Shown here piece by piece: positions 7,841-16,652 of a DNA stretch of 44,518 bases. The first letter of the stretch is position 1. Each line of letters opens with the position of its first letter. A program made the translations under genes and the position numbers. Below the pieces are notes generated by a model. The model was not told the DNA's origin and ran no database searches. It saw only the letters and a list, made by a program, of their open reading frames with translations. The DNA comes from SHLQ01 sp047638715 (GTDB lineage Bacteria; Actinomycetota; Acidimicrobiia; Acidimicrobiales; SHLQ01), in NCBI GenBank assembly GCA_047638715.1, contig JBLIMK010000014.1, positions 1 to 44,518 on the forward strand, given 5' to 3'.

Positions 7841-9235
7841 ATGTCGCTGTACCAACGCCTTAACGAAGTCCAGGGCGGAGCGGACGGAGCCGGTGGTACC
7901 GGAGGGCCGAACGATCCAGGTGTGCAATCCGCACAGACCGCTGGTCGACAGCAAGCAGCCAGTGTGCACGAGCTTCGTCTCCGTGTGCACGGTCGGCTTA
8001 TCGATGAGCTCGGCGCCTCGCTCTATGAGAACGATATGCCCGAGGACGAGCTCAAGAAGCTCGTGTACGCCAGGCTCGAGCAAGCGGTCACAGACGAGCG
8101 GGTGCCCCTCTCGGCAGCCGACAAACAACGACTGATCGAGTCTGTCGCCAATGACGTCCTCGGGTATGGACCGATCGATCCATTGCTCCATGACGAGAGC
8201 GTCACTGAGATCATGGTCAACGGTCCCGACCAGGTGTACGTGGAGCGCGCCGGTAAGACCGGTATCGCACCCGTCAAGTTCCTGGATGAGGACCACCTGC
8301 GGCGTGTGATCGAAAAGATCGTTGCACAGGTCGGTCGTCGTATCGATGAGTCTTCGCCTTTGTGCGATGCCCGTCTTCCCGACGGCTCTCGTGTGAACGC
8401 AGTGATTCCTCCGCTCGCAATCGGTGGACCCTTTCTCACCATCCGTAAGTTCTCGAAGGACCCATTGGGCATCGAGGATCTCATCGGTTTCGGCACGCTG
8501 ACGCCAGCGTCGGCCCGCTTCTTGCAGGCGTGCATCATCGGCAAGCTGAACGTCATCATCTCCGGTGGTACCGGTTCTGGTAAGACCACCACGCTCAACG
8601 TGATGAGCTCGTTCATCCCCGAGGGTGAACGTGTGATCACGATCGAGGATGCCAAGGAGCTACAGCTCCGCCAGGATCACGTGCTCTGTCTGGAGTCACG
8701 TCCATCGAACGTCGAGGGCAAGGGCGAGGTATCTATTCGAGACCTGGTCAAGAACTCGCTGCGTATGCGCCCCGACCGAATCGTTGTTGGCGAGTGCCGT
8801 GGCGGCGAAGCATTGGACATGCTCCAGGCCATGAACACGGGCCACGACGGCTCGCTCACTACCGTTCATGCAAACACACCTCGTGACGCAATGACCCGTA
8901 TCGAAACGCTCACGATGATGGCCGGATACGACCTGCCGATCAAAGCGATCCGCGAGCAGATGTCGTCCGCCGTCGATCTGGTCATTCAGATTGGCCGCCA
9001 GCGCGATGGTTCCCGCAAGATCTCACACATCACCGAGGTGCAAGGTATGGAGGGCGACGTAATCATCCTTCAGGACATATTCCTCTTCGACTTCGCTGCC
9101 GGTATTGGTGAAGACGGCAAACTCCTTGGCACCTTGCAGCCGACCGGTGTGCGTCCCAAGTTCGCCGAGAAGTTGTCGGACCATGGCATCAAATTGGGTG
9201 CGGAGGTCTTCACACCTACACGGAGAGACCGATGA
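7841..9235 (+). CDS. cpaF: Pilus assembly secretion ATPase CpaF/TadA
   Basis: A 464-residue hexameric traffic ATPase of the type II/IV secretion family that powers Flp pilus assembly from the cytoplasmic side. Visible features are the N-terminal helical part, the region LGYGPIDPLLHDESVTEIMVNGP, Walker A GGTGSGKTTTLN at about residues 240-251, an Asp box (VITIEDAKELQL), Walker B RIVVGECRGGEALDML, and the His box TGHDGSLTTVHANTPRDAM. A Gly/Gln-rich linker at residues 8-35 is probably disordered. The last codon overlaps the tadB start by 4 nt (ATGA). Confidence 0.96.
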   Translation: MSLYQRLNEVQGGADGAGGTGGPNDPGVQSAQTAGRQQAASVHELRLRVHGRLIDELGASLYENDMPEDELKKLVYARLEQAVTDERVPLSAADKQRLIESVANDVLGYGPIDPLLHDESVTEIMVNGPDQVYVERAGKTGIAPVKFLDEDHLRRVIEKIVAQVGRRIDESSPLCDARLPDGSRVNAVIPPLAIGGPFLTIRKFSKDPLGIEDLIGFGTLTPASARFLQACIIGKLNVIISGGTGSGKTTTLNVMSSFIPEGERVITIEDAKELQLRQDHVLCLESRPSNVEGKGEVSIRDLVKNSLRMRPDRIVVGECRGGEALDMLQAMNTGHDGSLTTVHANTPRDAMTRIETLTMMAGYDLPIKAIREQMSSAVDLVIQIGRQRDGSRKISHITEVQGMEGDVIILQDIFLFDFAAGIGEDGKLLGTLQPTGVRPKFAEKLSDHGIKLGAEVFTPTRRDR

Positions 9236-11229
9236 AGAGACGCGCCCTGGGAGCGGTAACGCTCCTGATGATGTTTCTCGCATTCTTGGCAACGCCGCTG
9301 GCGGCCCAGACCGAGGGCGAAGCAACCACGACCGACACGACGAACACCGCCAGCTTCGAGGTTCTGCGCGTCGATCTTCGAACCGACGATGGTCTTGTAG
9401 CGGTTCGGCCTGAACGAGGAGCCGAACCAAGTGAGATGACGGTCGTCATCGGTGGCGAAGAAGTACCCGCTACGTTGACTCCGATCCATCGTTCGCCGAT
9501 CGATGTGTACACGATCATCGTGATCGACGATTCCGAGACCGCCGACTCCGTTGCTGGGTTCTCGCGAATTCAGCAAGCCGCGTTGGCGTACGTCGACGGT
9601 GTTGGAGCGGACACCCGCCTCATGCTCGTGCGCGCTGGTGGTGGTCGACTCGAGATTCGTCCCGAGGTGGCATTCACGTCGAATCACGCAGCTATCCGGT
9701 CGGCGATCGAGAGTCTTCGCCCTACTGGTGGAGCGGTGACATGGGATGCGGTAGCCGATTCAGTCGCTGCGTTCAATAGCCAAGGCGAGGGCCTTCGCAG
9801 CGTCGTGGCATTCATTGGCTCGCCCGGCTTGAACTCTCGACAGAATGGAGCGATCGCAAAGGGCAACCTGCTCTCCGCGAACTCTTCGTTCACGGTCGTA
9901 GCACCCGAAGCCGCAAACCTTGCGATCGCTCCATTCGCCGAAGTCGCCAATTCAGTACGAGGCGGCGCCCTATTCCGAGGCACTGCCTCAGCGGACATGG
10001 TTGTGGCAGCAAGGGCCGCTGCTCAGACGCACGAGTCGTATCTCGTTGGTCGCTTCGATGCTTCGAGTGTTATCCCGATTCCGACCCAAGCGGTTGAGGA
10101 CGGTCCATCTCCAACGAACGAGATCACCGTCAATTACGGCGAACAGAGCGAACGCGTTCGTGTTGTGCCCGACGGTGTGGCGCAAGGCAGCAGCCTGGCC
10201 GCTCCGCCGATTCCCGAGAACTCGCGTTTCGCGATCCTGCGAGGCAACAATGGTGCGATGATCGCTATCGCACTTGCGGTAGTGGCGACCCTTCTGTTCT
10301 CGTTCTCGATGTTGCAGATCTTCGCAGGCAATGACAACTCGCTGAACTCGATCCTGTCGGTGTACGTCCCACAAGACCCCACCGGCGAACAGCACTCCGC
10401 AGACGACGCGTTTCAGTCGCAGCGCTCGAAGATCATCGAACAGGTCGTCGAACGAGCCGAGGAGGCTGCGGCTTCACGCGGCAACCTGACGTCGACGACG
10501 AGTTTGCTCGAGAAGGCCGAGATCCCTCTTCGTGTGGGTGAGGCTTTCGCGATTCAGGTGGGGATCATCTTCGCAGCGCTGTTGGTCGGCTTCTTGTTCT
10601 CGGGCGGCAATCCCTTTGTGGCGCTCGCGTTCGCGATACCGGCCGGGATCCTTCCTTCCTTCTATGTGAAGTTCAAGGTCCGGCGTCGAGCCAAGAAGCT
10701 GGAACGTCAGCTTCCCGACACGCTCAACTTGCTCGCCAGCACGCTGAAGGCTGGCTATAGCTTCATCCAGGGCATCGATGCCGTGGGCAACGAAGCCGAA
10801 GAACCCCTGGCAGGCGAATTTCGACGCACGGTCAGCGAGGCCCGCCTCGGCAAGGACCTGGACGAAGCGCTCGACGATCTCGCAGAACGCGTTGACTCGG
10901 TCGACCTTCTCTGGGCGATCGTGGCAATCAAGATCCAGCGCGAGGTTGGCGGCAACTTGGCAGAGCTTCTTTCCACCGTCGCCGACACGATGACCTCACG
11001 GTCTCGTCTCCGAGGTGAAGTGTCCGCACTCACCGCTGAGGGTCGCATGTCTGCGATGGTCTTGTTGTTCCTGCCCTTCGGCGTGGGACTTGCCATGTAC
11101 TTCATGAACAAGAAATACATCAGCACGCTGTGGGAGTCCTCGATCGGCTACGGCGCCATGGGCGCTGGTGCCGTGAGCATGGTGATCGGCGCACTTTGGA
11201 TGCGCAAGATCATCGATATCGAGATCTGA
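9232..11229 (+). CDS. tadB: TadB-like pilus inner membrane protein fused to a vWA-like domain
   Basis: A 665-residue protein, about twice the normal TadB length. Residues 1-24 form a signal peptide (LLMMFLAFLATPLAAQ). Residues about 75-275 look like a von Willebrand A fold (YTIIVIDDSETADSVAGFSRI; LRSVVAFIGSPG). The MIDAS motif is altered (DDSETAD rather than DxSxS). A membrane segment lies at about 342-362 (GAMIAIALAVVATLLFSFSM). The T2SSF/TadB part follows (about 440-665), with RQLPDTLNLLASTLKAGYSFIQGIDAV, further hydrophobic segments and the cytoplasmic helical bundle. It overlaps cpaF by 4 nt and is followed 18 bp later by tadC. The secreted vWA-like domain could contact other pilus or surface proteins; that role is inference. 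Confidence 0.9.
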   Translation: MKRRALGAVTLLMMFLAFLATPLAAQTEGEATTTDTTNTASFEVLRVDLRTDDGLVAVRPERGAEPSEMTVVIGGEEVPATLTPIHRSPIDVYTIIVIDDSETADSVAGFSRIQQAALAYVDGVGADTRLMLVRAGGGRLEIRPEVAFTSNHAAIRSAIESLRPTGGAVTWDAVADSVAAFNSQGEGLRSVVAFIGSPGLNSRQNGAIAKGNLLSANSSFTVVAPEAANLAIAPFAEVANSVRGGALFRGTASADMVVAARAAAQTHESYLVGRFDASSVIPIPTQAVEDGPSPTNEITVNYGEQSERVRVVPDGVAQGSSLAAPPIPENSRFAILRGNNGAMIAIALAVVATLLFSFSMLQIFAGNDNSLNSILSVYVPQDPTGEQHSADDAFQSQRSKIIEQVVERAEEAAASRGNLTSTTSLLEKAEIPLRVGEAFAIQVGIIFAALLVGFLFSGGNPFVALAFAIPAGILPSFYVKFKVRRRAKKLERQLPDTLNLLASTLKAGYSFIQGIDAVGNEAEEPLAGEFRRTVSEARLGKDLDEALDDLAERVDSVDLLWAIVAIKIQREVGGNLAELLSTVADTMTSRSRLRGEVSALTAEGRMSAMVLLFLPFGVGLAMYFMNKKYISTLWESSIGYGAMGAGAVSMVIGALWMRKIIDIEI

Positions 11230-11247
11230 TCCGGGGAGATAACGGTC

Positions 11248-12204
11248 ATGGACATTTTCACTTCGATTCCCGTAGAACTTGCGGTGGCCCTTGTCGGCCT
11301 CGCGATTACAGGCATCCTTTTCACCTTCGCCAGTCGTGGCGTCGAGCAGGCGGAAGCCCGCGACACGCTTCGACAGGTCGATGGCTACGACGTCAGCGCA
11401 GCTGCAAACGCTGGCGTCATCGATGACGGCGACCTTCAAGGTTCGTTCATGGAACGAATTGGTTCGCAGCTCTTTAGCAACGCCGGCGACCTTGGTCGAC
11501 GCTTTACCCCGGCCGGCTACGTCGAGAAGGTCCGTCACAAGTTCGTGATGACCGGACGCGATTCGTCCACGGAGGTCGATCGCTTCATCGCGAGCAGAGT
11601 CTTTGCGGCCGCGGTCTTCCCATTCGTGATCTTCTTCATGTTCGTGTGGAACCCGCTCGTCTTCGAAGGCATGACTCGCATCATGATCGTGGTGTTGGTG
11701 TTGCTCGTCCTGGGCCTCGGCCCAGACGCCAAATTGACCCGCGCAGTGAACGCTCGCCAAGCGGCGATCATGTCGGATCTTCCCGACGTGCTCGACCTCC
11801 TCACGATCAGCGTCGAAGCCGGACTCGGCTTCGAGCAGGCTCTCGATCGCACGATCGCGACGGTTCCTGGTCCGCTGTCGACAGAGTTTGCTCGAATGCT
11901 CGGTGAAACCCGAGCGGGCGCAAGCCGTGCTGACGCCATGCGGTCGATGGATGCTCGTATCGACATCAGCGAGGTCCGTTCGTTCGTGCTCGCCATCTTG
12001 CAGGCGGACACGTTTGGTGTGTCGATCGGTCGTGTGCTGCGTGCTCAAGCCGACGAGATGCGTATTCGTCGCCGCCAGATCGCTCAGGAGAAGGCCCAGA
12101 AGGCTCCGGTCAAGATGCTGATTCCAATGGTCTTTTGCATCTTCCCCGCGTTGTTTGTGGTGATCCTTGTTCCGGCAATGATCCAGATCGTGAACGGCAT
12201 CTAG
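11248..12204 (+). CDS. tadC: TadC-like pilus inner membrane platform protein
   Basis: A 318-residue T2SSF-family membrane protein, the partner of TadB in the platform on which CpaF acts. There is one membrane segment near the N-terminus (ELAVALVGLAITGILFTFA), a pair at about 115-155, the T2SSF domain (SDLPDVLDLLTISVEAGLGFEQALDR), and a C-terminal segment (MLIPMVFCIFPALFVVILVP). The ATG at 11248 is preceded by GGGGAGAT. It is the last gene of the cpaB-cpaE-cpaF-tadB-tadC run. Confidence 0.93.
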   Translation: MDIFTSIPVELAVALVGLAITGILFTFASRGVEQAEARDTLRQVDGYDVSAAANAGVIDDGDLQGSFMERIGSQLFSNAGDLGRRFTPAGYVEKVRHKFVMTGRDSSTEVDRFIASRVFAAAVFPFVIFFMFVWNPLVFEGMTRIMIVVLVLLVLGLGPDAKLTRAVNARQAAIMSDLPDVLDLLTISVEAGLGFEQALDRTIATVPGPLSTEFARMLGETRAGASRADAMRSMDARIDISEVRSFVLAILQADTFGVSIGRVLRAQADEMRIRRRQIAQEKAQKAPVKMLIPMVFCIFPALFVVILVPAMIQIVNGI

Positions 12205-12313
12205 AGATCGCCCAATTCCACTGAGTTGCTCAACAACCAGATCCCCGAGCCGATGGAGGTCTGTTGGAGAGCATCTCTCCACGACGAAAATCCCGCACTG
12301 AGGAACGAAGACA

Positions 12314-12958
12314 ATGACGATTCGCTTGATGCTTGCCGATGACCACAGAATGCTCCGAGAGGGCCTGAGCCGCTCGATGCGCGAAGAAGGCTTCGACGTG
12401 GTCGCTGAGGCGCGAAATGGTGCCGAGGCCGTGCAGCTGGCTACCCAGGTCAAACCTGAGGTAATCCTGATGGACGTCACGATGCCAGAGCTCGACGGTG
12501 TCGAGGCCTGTCGTCAGATTCGGGAGGCGTATCCCGCAGCTCGGATTGTCATGCTCACCATGCATGCGGATCAAGATGTTCTCGCCAACGCGATCCGAGC
12601 CGGCGCATCGGGCTACTTGATCAAGGACTGCTCGACCAACGAGATCGCAGAAGCGGTTCGGATGGCCGCCGCAGGTGACACGGCTCTCTCGCCGCAGCTC
12701 GCAGCGACGATGCTGAACGAAGTTCGTCGCATGGATCAGCCGGTTCCAGAACAAGAGCGGGTTGTCACCAAGCGTGAAGAAGAAGTTCTCCAGCTGATCG
12801 CCGATGGTTGCTCGACCCCCGAGGTCGCCGAGCAGCTGTTCATCAGCCAAAAGACCGTCAAGAACCATCTCGCATCGATCTATCAGAAGCTCGATGCCCG
12901 TGACCGTACCCAAGCCGTGCTTTCCGCCGTGCGCATGGGCATTGTCAGCCTCGACTGA
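12314..12958 (+). CDS. NarL/LuxR-type response regulator
   Basis: A 214-residue DNA-binding response regulator. The receiver domain has D9-D10, phosphoacceptor D54 (VILMDVTMPELDG), T/S at LTMHAD and K in GYLIKDCS. The LuxR-type helix-turn-helix is at about 150-212 (LTKREEEVLQLIADG-like start, STPEVAEQLFISQKTVKNHLASIYQKL). It follows tadC by 109 bp with its own Shine-Dalgarno (GAGGAA at 12300-12305). The NarL-partner type kinase at 14832-16652 is the obvious partner, since HisKA_3 kinases pair with NarL regulators; this is inferred from proximity. Likely targets are the pilin genes between them. Confidence 0.93.
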   Translation: MTIRLMLADDHRMLREGLSRSMREEGFDVVAEARNGAEAVQLATQVKPEVILMDVTMPELDGVEACRQIREAYPAARIVMLTMHADQDVLANAIRAGASGYLIKDCSTNEIAEAVRMAAAGDTALSPQLAATMLNEVRRMDQPVPEQERVVTKREEEVLQLIADGCSTPEVAEQLFISQKTVKNHLASIYQKLDARDRTQAVLSAVRMGIVSLD

Positions 12959-12973
12959 GGTCGACACGTTTAC

Positions 12974-14191
12974 ATGATGAACATGGTGGACATCCCGCGC
13001 GGGCATCAGTGGGCGCGCCGCATCGCCATCGTGTTCACCGGAATTATCGTCGTCATGCTGGCGGCATGGCTTCGAAGTGACCCACGGACTCGACTCGAGA
13101 CCGACTGGACGGCGTTCGACAACGCAGCTTCGCGCCTGTTGAGCGGGGAGACGGTCTACGTTCCCTATAGCGAGACGGAACCTCTCCCGTATCTCTACCC
13201 GCCGTTCGTTCTCCTCTTGGCTCTTCCCCTCGGGTTGTTTGGGTTTTATGGGTCGTGGGTCGTCGCCGCTCTGATGACGATCGTTCCGTTCGTATTCGGC
13301 GTTCGACTCTTTGCCCGAGCCGAGCCAACCGCACCTGATCGAACGACGGGCGTCATCTTGTGTGTCGCCTCCGGGACACTCGTTTCCACCGCCCTGATCG
13401 GTCAGTACAGCGGTATCTATGTGTTGGCGATCGGTGCAGCGGCGCTGCTCTGGCAGAAGGATCGGCGAATTCTCGCAGGCGTTGTGCTTGCAATCCTTCT
13501 CGTTAAACCCAACCTCGCTATCTCCGTGCCCGTCGTTCTCGTGTGGTCGAGGTCGTGGAGAGCGCTCGCCGGATTTGGTGGCGGCAGCATTGTCGCGTTG
13601 GCACTTTCGCTCCCCTTTGGTCTTGACAAGTGGGAGGGTTTCGCCTCAAACGTGTCGCAGATAGCCGAACTCCAACGCGATGGCTTTGTACCGCCCGAGA
13701 AGATGGTGACGATGCTCGGATCAGCGCAGACGGTTTTCGGACTCGGGTCAGAGTCAGCGGTAGTGATCGGGGTTTGGCTCGCGACTGCAGCGATCCTCGG
13801 AGTTGGGGTACTCGCCGTCTGGACGCCTCAGAAGCTTGCGGAGAGCCCGGTGAGAGCCTTTGGAGCGCTCGCCATCTTCATGATCGTCGCCAATCCCCGT
13901 ATGTACTTCTATGACGGCTCTGTCATCGTTTTGGGACTCTTCGGACTGTGGATGTCCTCATCCACCGTCGGTGGCGCTCTGGCACGACGCTGGATTCCGC
14001 CGATCTGTCTCGCGTCATGGTTCTTCCTTTGGGGAGGCGTATTCACGACGCTTAACGCTTTTGTGGGGCCGCTTGTGTTTGTCGCGGTTCTCGTCGTGGC
14101 CATCGACGCACATCGAAACGAAGTCGGCGTTTTGGCGGTTTTAGGGAGTCCAACGGTCCACAGGGTAGAAGAAGCGGCCGATGCGGCCTGA
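12974..14191 (+). CDS. GT87-family membrane glycosyltransferase (DUF2029)
   Basis: A 405-residue polytopic membrane protein with about ten hydrophobic segments. The N-terminal loop after the first membrane helix contains the acidic motif ETDWTAFDNAASRLLSGE followed by LPYLYPPFVLLLALPLGLFG. This matches the GT87 polyprenol-phosphate-mannose-dependent alpha-mannosyltransferase pattern (a D after TM1 and a YPP motif). Transfer from a lipid-linked sugar outside the membrane is family knowledge; acceptor and sugar are unknown. It lies 15 bp after the response regulator and before the pilins, so pilin or envelope glycosylation is a reasonable guess. A second member is at 22511. Confidence 0.8.
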   Translation: MMNMVDIPRGHQWARRIAIVFTGIIVVMLAAWLRSDPRTRLETDWTAFDNAASRLLSGETVYVPYSETEPLPYLYPPFVLLLALPLGLFGFYGSWVVAALMTIVPFVFGVRLFARAEPTAPDRTTGVILCVASGTLVSTALIGQYSGIYVLAIGAAALLWQKDRRILAGVVLAILLVKPNLAISVPVVLVWSRSWRALAGFGGGSIVALALSLPFGLDKWEGFASNVSQIAELQRDGFVPPEKMVTMLGSAQTVFGLGSESAVVIGVWLATAAILGVGVLAVWTPQKLAESPVRAFGALAIFMIVANPRMYFYDGSVIVLGLFGLWMSSSTVGGALARRWIPPICLASWFFLWGGVFTTLNAFVGPLVFVAVLVVAIDAHRNEVGVLAVLGSPTVHRVEEAADAA

Positions 14192-14205
14192 AAGTCCTCA
14201 GACCT

Positions 14206-14223
14206 GAGGGCCAAGTGGCCCTC
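14206..14223 (+). promoter_or_regulatory. Perfect inverted repeat upstream of the first pilin gene
   Basis: GAGGGCCA-AG-TGGCCCTC is an 8-bp perfect inverted repeat with a 2-nt centre, 15 bp after the GT87 stop and about 100 bp before the pilin start. No T-run follows, so it could be an operator or an mRNA hairpin rather than an intrinsic terminator. The pilin promoter should lie in 14224-14326; I could not place its boxes confidently. Confidence 0.4.
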
Positions 14224-14326
14224 TGCAACGGTCCAAGCGACCTATGAGGACAACCCGGATTGCCGCCGAACATTCCATTACAAGCACGGGCTCCACATCG
14301 GGTCCGACCACAAGGAGAAACCTGAC

Positions 14327-14515
14327 GTGATTACCCAGTACAACTTCCTCAATTCATGGATCAAGGCTCACACCAAGAGCGAACGTGGTGCCGCGATGGT
14401 CGAGTACGCACTCCTCCTCGCACTCATCGCAATCGTCGCCATCGCAGCGCTTAAGTTGCTCGGTGAGACGGTTTCGGGTGAGTTCTCCGGCATCAACTCG
14501 GGCCTCAACGCTTAA
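14327..14515 (+). CDS. flp: Flp/Fap type IVb pilin 1
   Basis: A 62-residue prepilin starting at GTG 14327 behind AAGGAGAAA (14311-14319). The leader of about 21 residues ends in SERG; cleavage after Gly leaves mature AAMVEYALLLALIAIVAIAAL with the invariant Glu at +5 and Tyr at +6 of type IVb pilins. The mature protein of about 41 residues is a hydrophobic helix plus a short tail (SGEFSGINSGLNA). No prepilin peptidase gene is in the window, so processing must be encoded elsewhere. Confidence 0.93.
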   Translation: MITQYNFLNSWIKAHTKSERGAAMVEYALLLALIAIVAIAALKLLGETVSGEFSGINSGLNA

Positions 14516-14554
14516 GTAGGGCCTTTGACCGTCTCAGACGCTTATTACGCAGTG

Positions 14555-14586
14555 CAGGGGTGGTGAGCTTCGGCTCGCCGCCCCTG
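14555..14586 (+). terminator. UUCG-capped hairpin between the two pilin genes
   Basis: A 14-bp stem (14555-14568 with 14573-14586) closed by the loop TTCG. As RNA it pairs fully, with two G-U wobbles. It lies between pilin 1 and pilin 2. The following sequence has only a weak T content (TCAGCGTTTCG), so it may act as a partial terminator or protect the upstream pilin mRNA from 3' exonucleases and set different pilin levels. Confidence 0.6.
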
Positions 14587-14611
14587 TCAGCGTTTCGTCG
14601 CAAGCGGTGGA

Positions 14612-14824
14612 ATGAAGGGCATAACAATGAATCTGAAACTAGGAGTGCGGAACGGGCAAGAGTTGATTGCGGAACGCGGTGCAGCGATGGTGGAATACGC
14701 ACTGCTTCTCGCACTGATCGCCATCGTCGCCATCGGCGCAGTTGCGGCCTTTGGTGGCAGCGTCGGCGGGGAGTTCAGCGATATCGGGTCGAATGTGACG
14801 TCGACCCTCGATGAGCGTCCCTAG
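14612..14824 (+). CDS. flp: Flp/Fap type IVb pilin 2
   Basis: A 70-residue second prepilin (ATG 14612; a second ATG at 14627 gives 65 residues). The leader ends in AERG, followed by AAMVEYALLLALIAIVAIGAV, again with Glu +5 and Tyr +6. The hydrophobic core is nearly identical to pilin 1, but the tail differs (GGSVGGEFSDIGSNVTSTLDERP) and is longer. It is a clear paralogue from a tandem duplication and ends 8 bp before the stop of the convergent kinase gene. Confidence 0.92.
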   Translation: MKGITMNLKLGVRNGQELIAERGAAMVEYALLLALIAIVAIGAVAAFGGSVGGEFSDIGSNVTSTLDERP

Positions 14825-14831
14825 CGGGCCC

Positions 14832-16652
14832 TTACGCAGCTTCGGCTGATCTACGCAGCTTCGGCTGAGTCTCCGACGTCAATAGACAACGGATCGTGGT
14901 TCCGTCTTCAGGGGAGCTCGTGACTTCCATCGAGGCTCCGACGCTCGCTGCTCGCTCACGCATGCCAATAAGCCCGTAGCTATCGACTCGGCCGCTCTCG
15001 CCGATCGTGAAGCCCCGGCCGTTGTCCGCAATCTCGAGGATGCTCTCCTCGCCGTTCGACTTCCACCGCACGGTGGCAGTGGTCGCATCGGCGTGCCGTT
15101 CGACATTGACCATCGCCTCTTGAGCAATTCGCCAGAGTTCTCGTTCTTGCATGATCGGGAGCCGCTCGGTTGCGTCGATATCGACCTTGATTTCGAGTCC
15201 GCTTCGTTCGGCGAGCCGCTCGGCAAAGTCAGCAATTGTGTCCGCCAGGCCTTTTCGGTCGCTGACGTCTGTTCGAAGGTCGGACAGCGTGTCTCGAATT
15301 TCTCGGATGACGTTGCGGACGTCGGTCTGAAGCTGGTCGAGGGCCGAACCAATCTCTTTGCCCTCGCCATGGTATTTGATGAGCCGGTCGAGCTCGAAGG
15401 CGAGGAACGCCATCGACTGGCCAATGCGGTCATGGAGGTCGCGGGCGATACGGGTTCGTTCTTCATCGGCGCCCATTGTTCGCAGTCGCCCGAACCAGCG
15501 TGCGTTGTCGACCGCGAGCGCCACCGGATCGACGAAGCCATTGAGCATCTGCACGGTGCGCTCGTCGTAGTTGTCCCGGCGAGTGCTCTCGATGGCGAGC
15601 AGACCAATAATCTGGCCCCGGGCAGTCAACGTTGTGTAGAGGCCGCTTTCGCTGTTCGCGTTGAGTCCGACGGTTCGAGCGGCGGTCAGATCAGCCATAT
15701 CGACGAGTCGATTTTGCGCTATCGCCGTCTTTAGGGGATTCGGGAGCATCGTCGGGCCGAGCCGAAGTGGCATCGAGGTTCCCTCCGAGCGCATGATCTG
15801 CCAGCTCGCGTCGGTCTCATCGAACACGAGCAGTGCCATCGAGTCGTAGTCGAACAAGCTACGCATACGTCCGAGAGTCGTGTCGAGAACATCGTTCAGG
15901 TCGAGAGATGCCGGCAGGGTTTGCGCGACGCGATGCAGCGAGTAGAGGAGGGAGTTCGCATCCGTGAGTCGTTCCATGCGATTCATCGCCAACGATCGCT
16001 GCCGGCCCGCCTCGCCGGTGATGCGACGTGTTTGGCCCGCGATCAGGCCAACGACCACCAAAATCACGGCCCACTGCAAGATTCGTTGTATGGGTGCGAG
16101 TTCGAGGCCGGTCTGGCTGAGCTGAAATGCGGACGGCACCAGGGTCGCTACCAGCGCGACACGAACCGCATAGACGTAGCCACGAGCAAACCCAGCAACG
16201 ATGATGGGCACCGTGAGCGAGACCGCCAGGGGAGAGTTCCACAGGCCCGTCATCGCGATCGACGAAACGCTCATCGCTATCTCGATGAGGATCGCGCCGT
16301 CACATGTGATCTGCTGATCGAAGCGAATGGGTCTCGCGTGTCGAGTGATCGTGAGAGCAAAGAACCCGAGAAGGAGAGTCGATAGAACATCGTCGCCGCC
16401 ATCGACTATGGCCGGCGTGGCGATGATGATCAACAGGCCGAGAACGCCCCATCGGATGATGGCGATGACCTGCTGGAACACCTCGGTTTGGTCCGGTGTT
16501 TCGATCAGATCTTGGTCGAGACGGGCGTTCGATGAGATCCGTTCGCCTCGAATCGCAAGCCGGGGGAGAAGTGGCGCGCCACTATTCGATCGACGACGCA
16601 ATCGTTCCGCGTCATCTGGGGTCATCGTCGAGGTGAAGTCTTGTTCGTCCAT
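14832..16652 (-). CDS. Membrane histidine kinase with GAF domain (NarL-partner type)
   Basis: A 606-residue sensor kinase. After a cytosolic start there are about five to six membrane segments (residues 65-225, for example IIRWGVLGLLIIIATPAIV and LQWAVILVVVGLIAGQ), then a GAF domain (about 250-390). The HisKA_3 dimerisation/phosphoacceptor helix has DEERTRIARDLHDRIGQ with H407. The HATPase_c domain has the N box (AQEAMVNVERHADA), DNGRGF and GLIGMRERA. It is convergent to pilin 2, and its probable partner regulator is at 12314. A 17-bp repeat (14833-14849 and 14852-14868) sits in the last codons, so the C-terminal residues may have been altered by a small duplication. Confidence 0.93.
   Translation of the reverse strand: MDEQDFTSTMTPDDAERLRRRSNSGAPLLPRLAIRGERISSNARLDQDLIETPDQTEVFQQVIAIIRWGVLGLLIIIATPAIVDGGDDVLSTLLLGFFALTITRHARPIRFDQQITCDGAILIEIAMSVSSIAMTGLWNSPLAVSLTVPIIVAGFARGYVYAVRVALVATLVPSAFQLSQTGLELAPIQRILQWAVILVVVGLIAGQTRRITGEAGRQRSLAMNRMERLTDANSLLYSLHRVAQTLPASLDLNDVLDTTLGRMRSLFDYDSMALLVFDETDASWQIMRSEGTSMPLRLGPTMLPNPLKTAIAQNRLVDMADLTAARTVGLNANSESGLYTTLTARGQIIGLLAIESTRRDNYDERTVQMLNGFVDPVALAVDNARWFGRLRTMGADEERTRIARDLHDRIGQSMAFLAFELDRLIKYHGEGKEIGSALDQLQTDVRNVIREIRDTLSDLRTDVSDRKGLADTIADFAERLAERSGLEIKVDIDATERLPIMQERELWRIAQEAMVNVERHADATTATVRWKSNGEESILEIADNGRGFTIGESGRVDSYGLIGMRERAASVGASMEVTSSPEDGTTIRCLLTSETQPKLRRSAEAA
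14833..14868. repeat. Tandem 17-bp repeat at the kinase 3' end
   Basis: TACGCAGCTTCGGCTGA occurs at 14833-14849 and again at 14852-14868, a 19-bp period. Since 19 is not a multiple of three, the duplication changed the reading frame at the kinase C-terminus. It gives the present ending KLRRSAEAA, with the stop inside the duplicated unit. Confidence 0.8.

Noticed and set aside
10996..12480. 494-residue minus-strand frame across tadB, tadC and the response regulator
   Set aside because: It runs antisense to three well-supported genes, is His/Asp/Arg-rich and has no motif.
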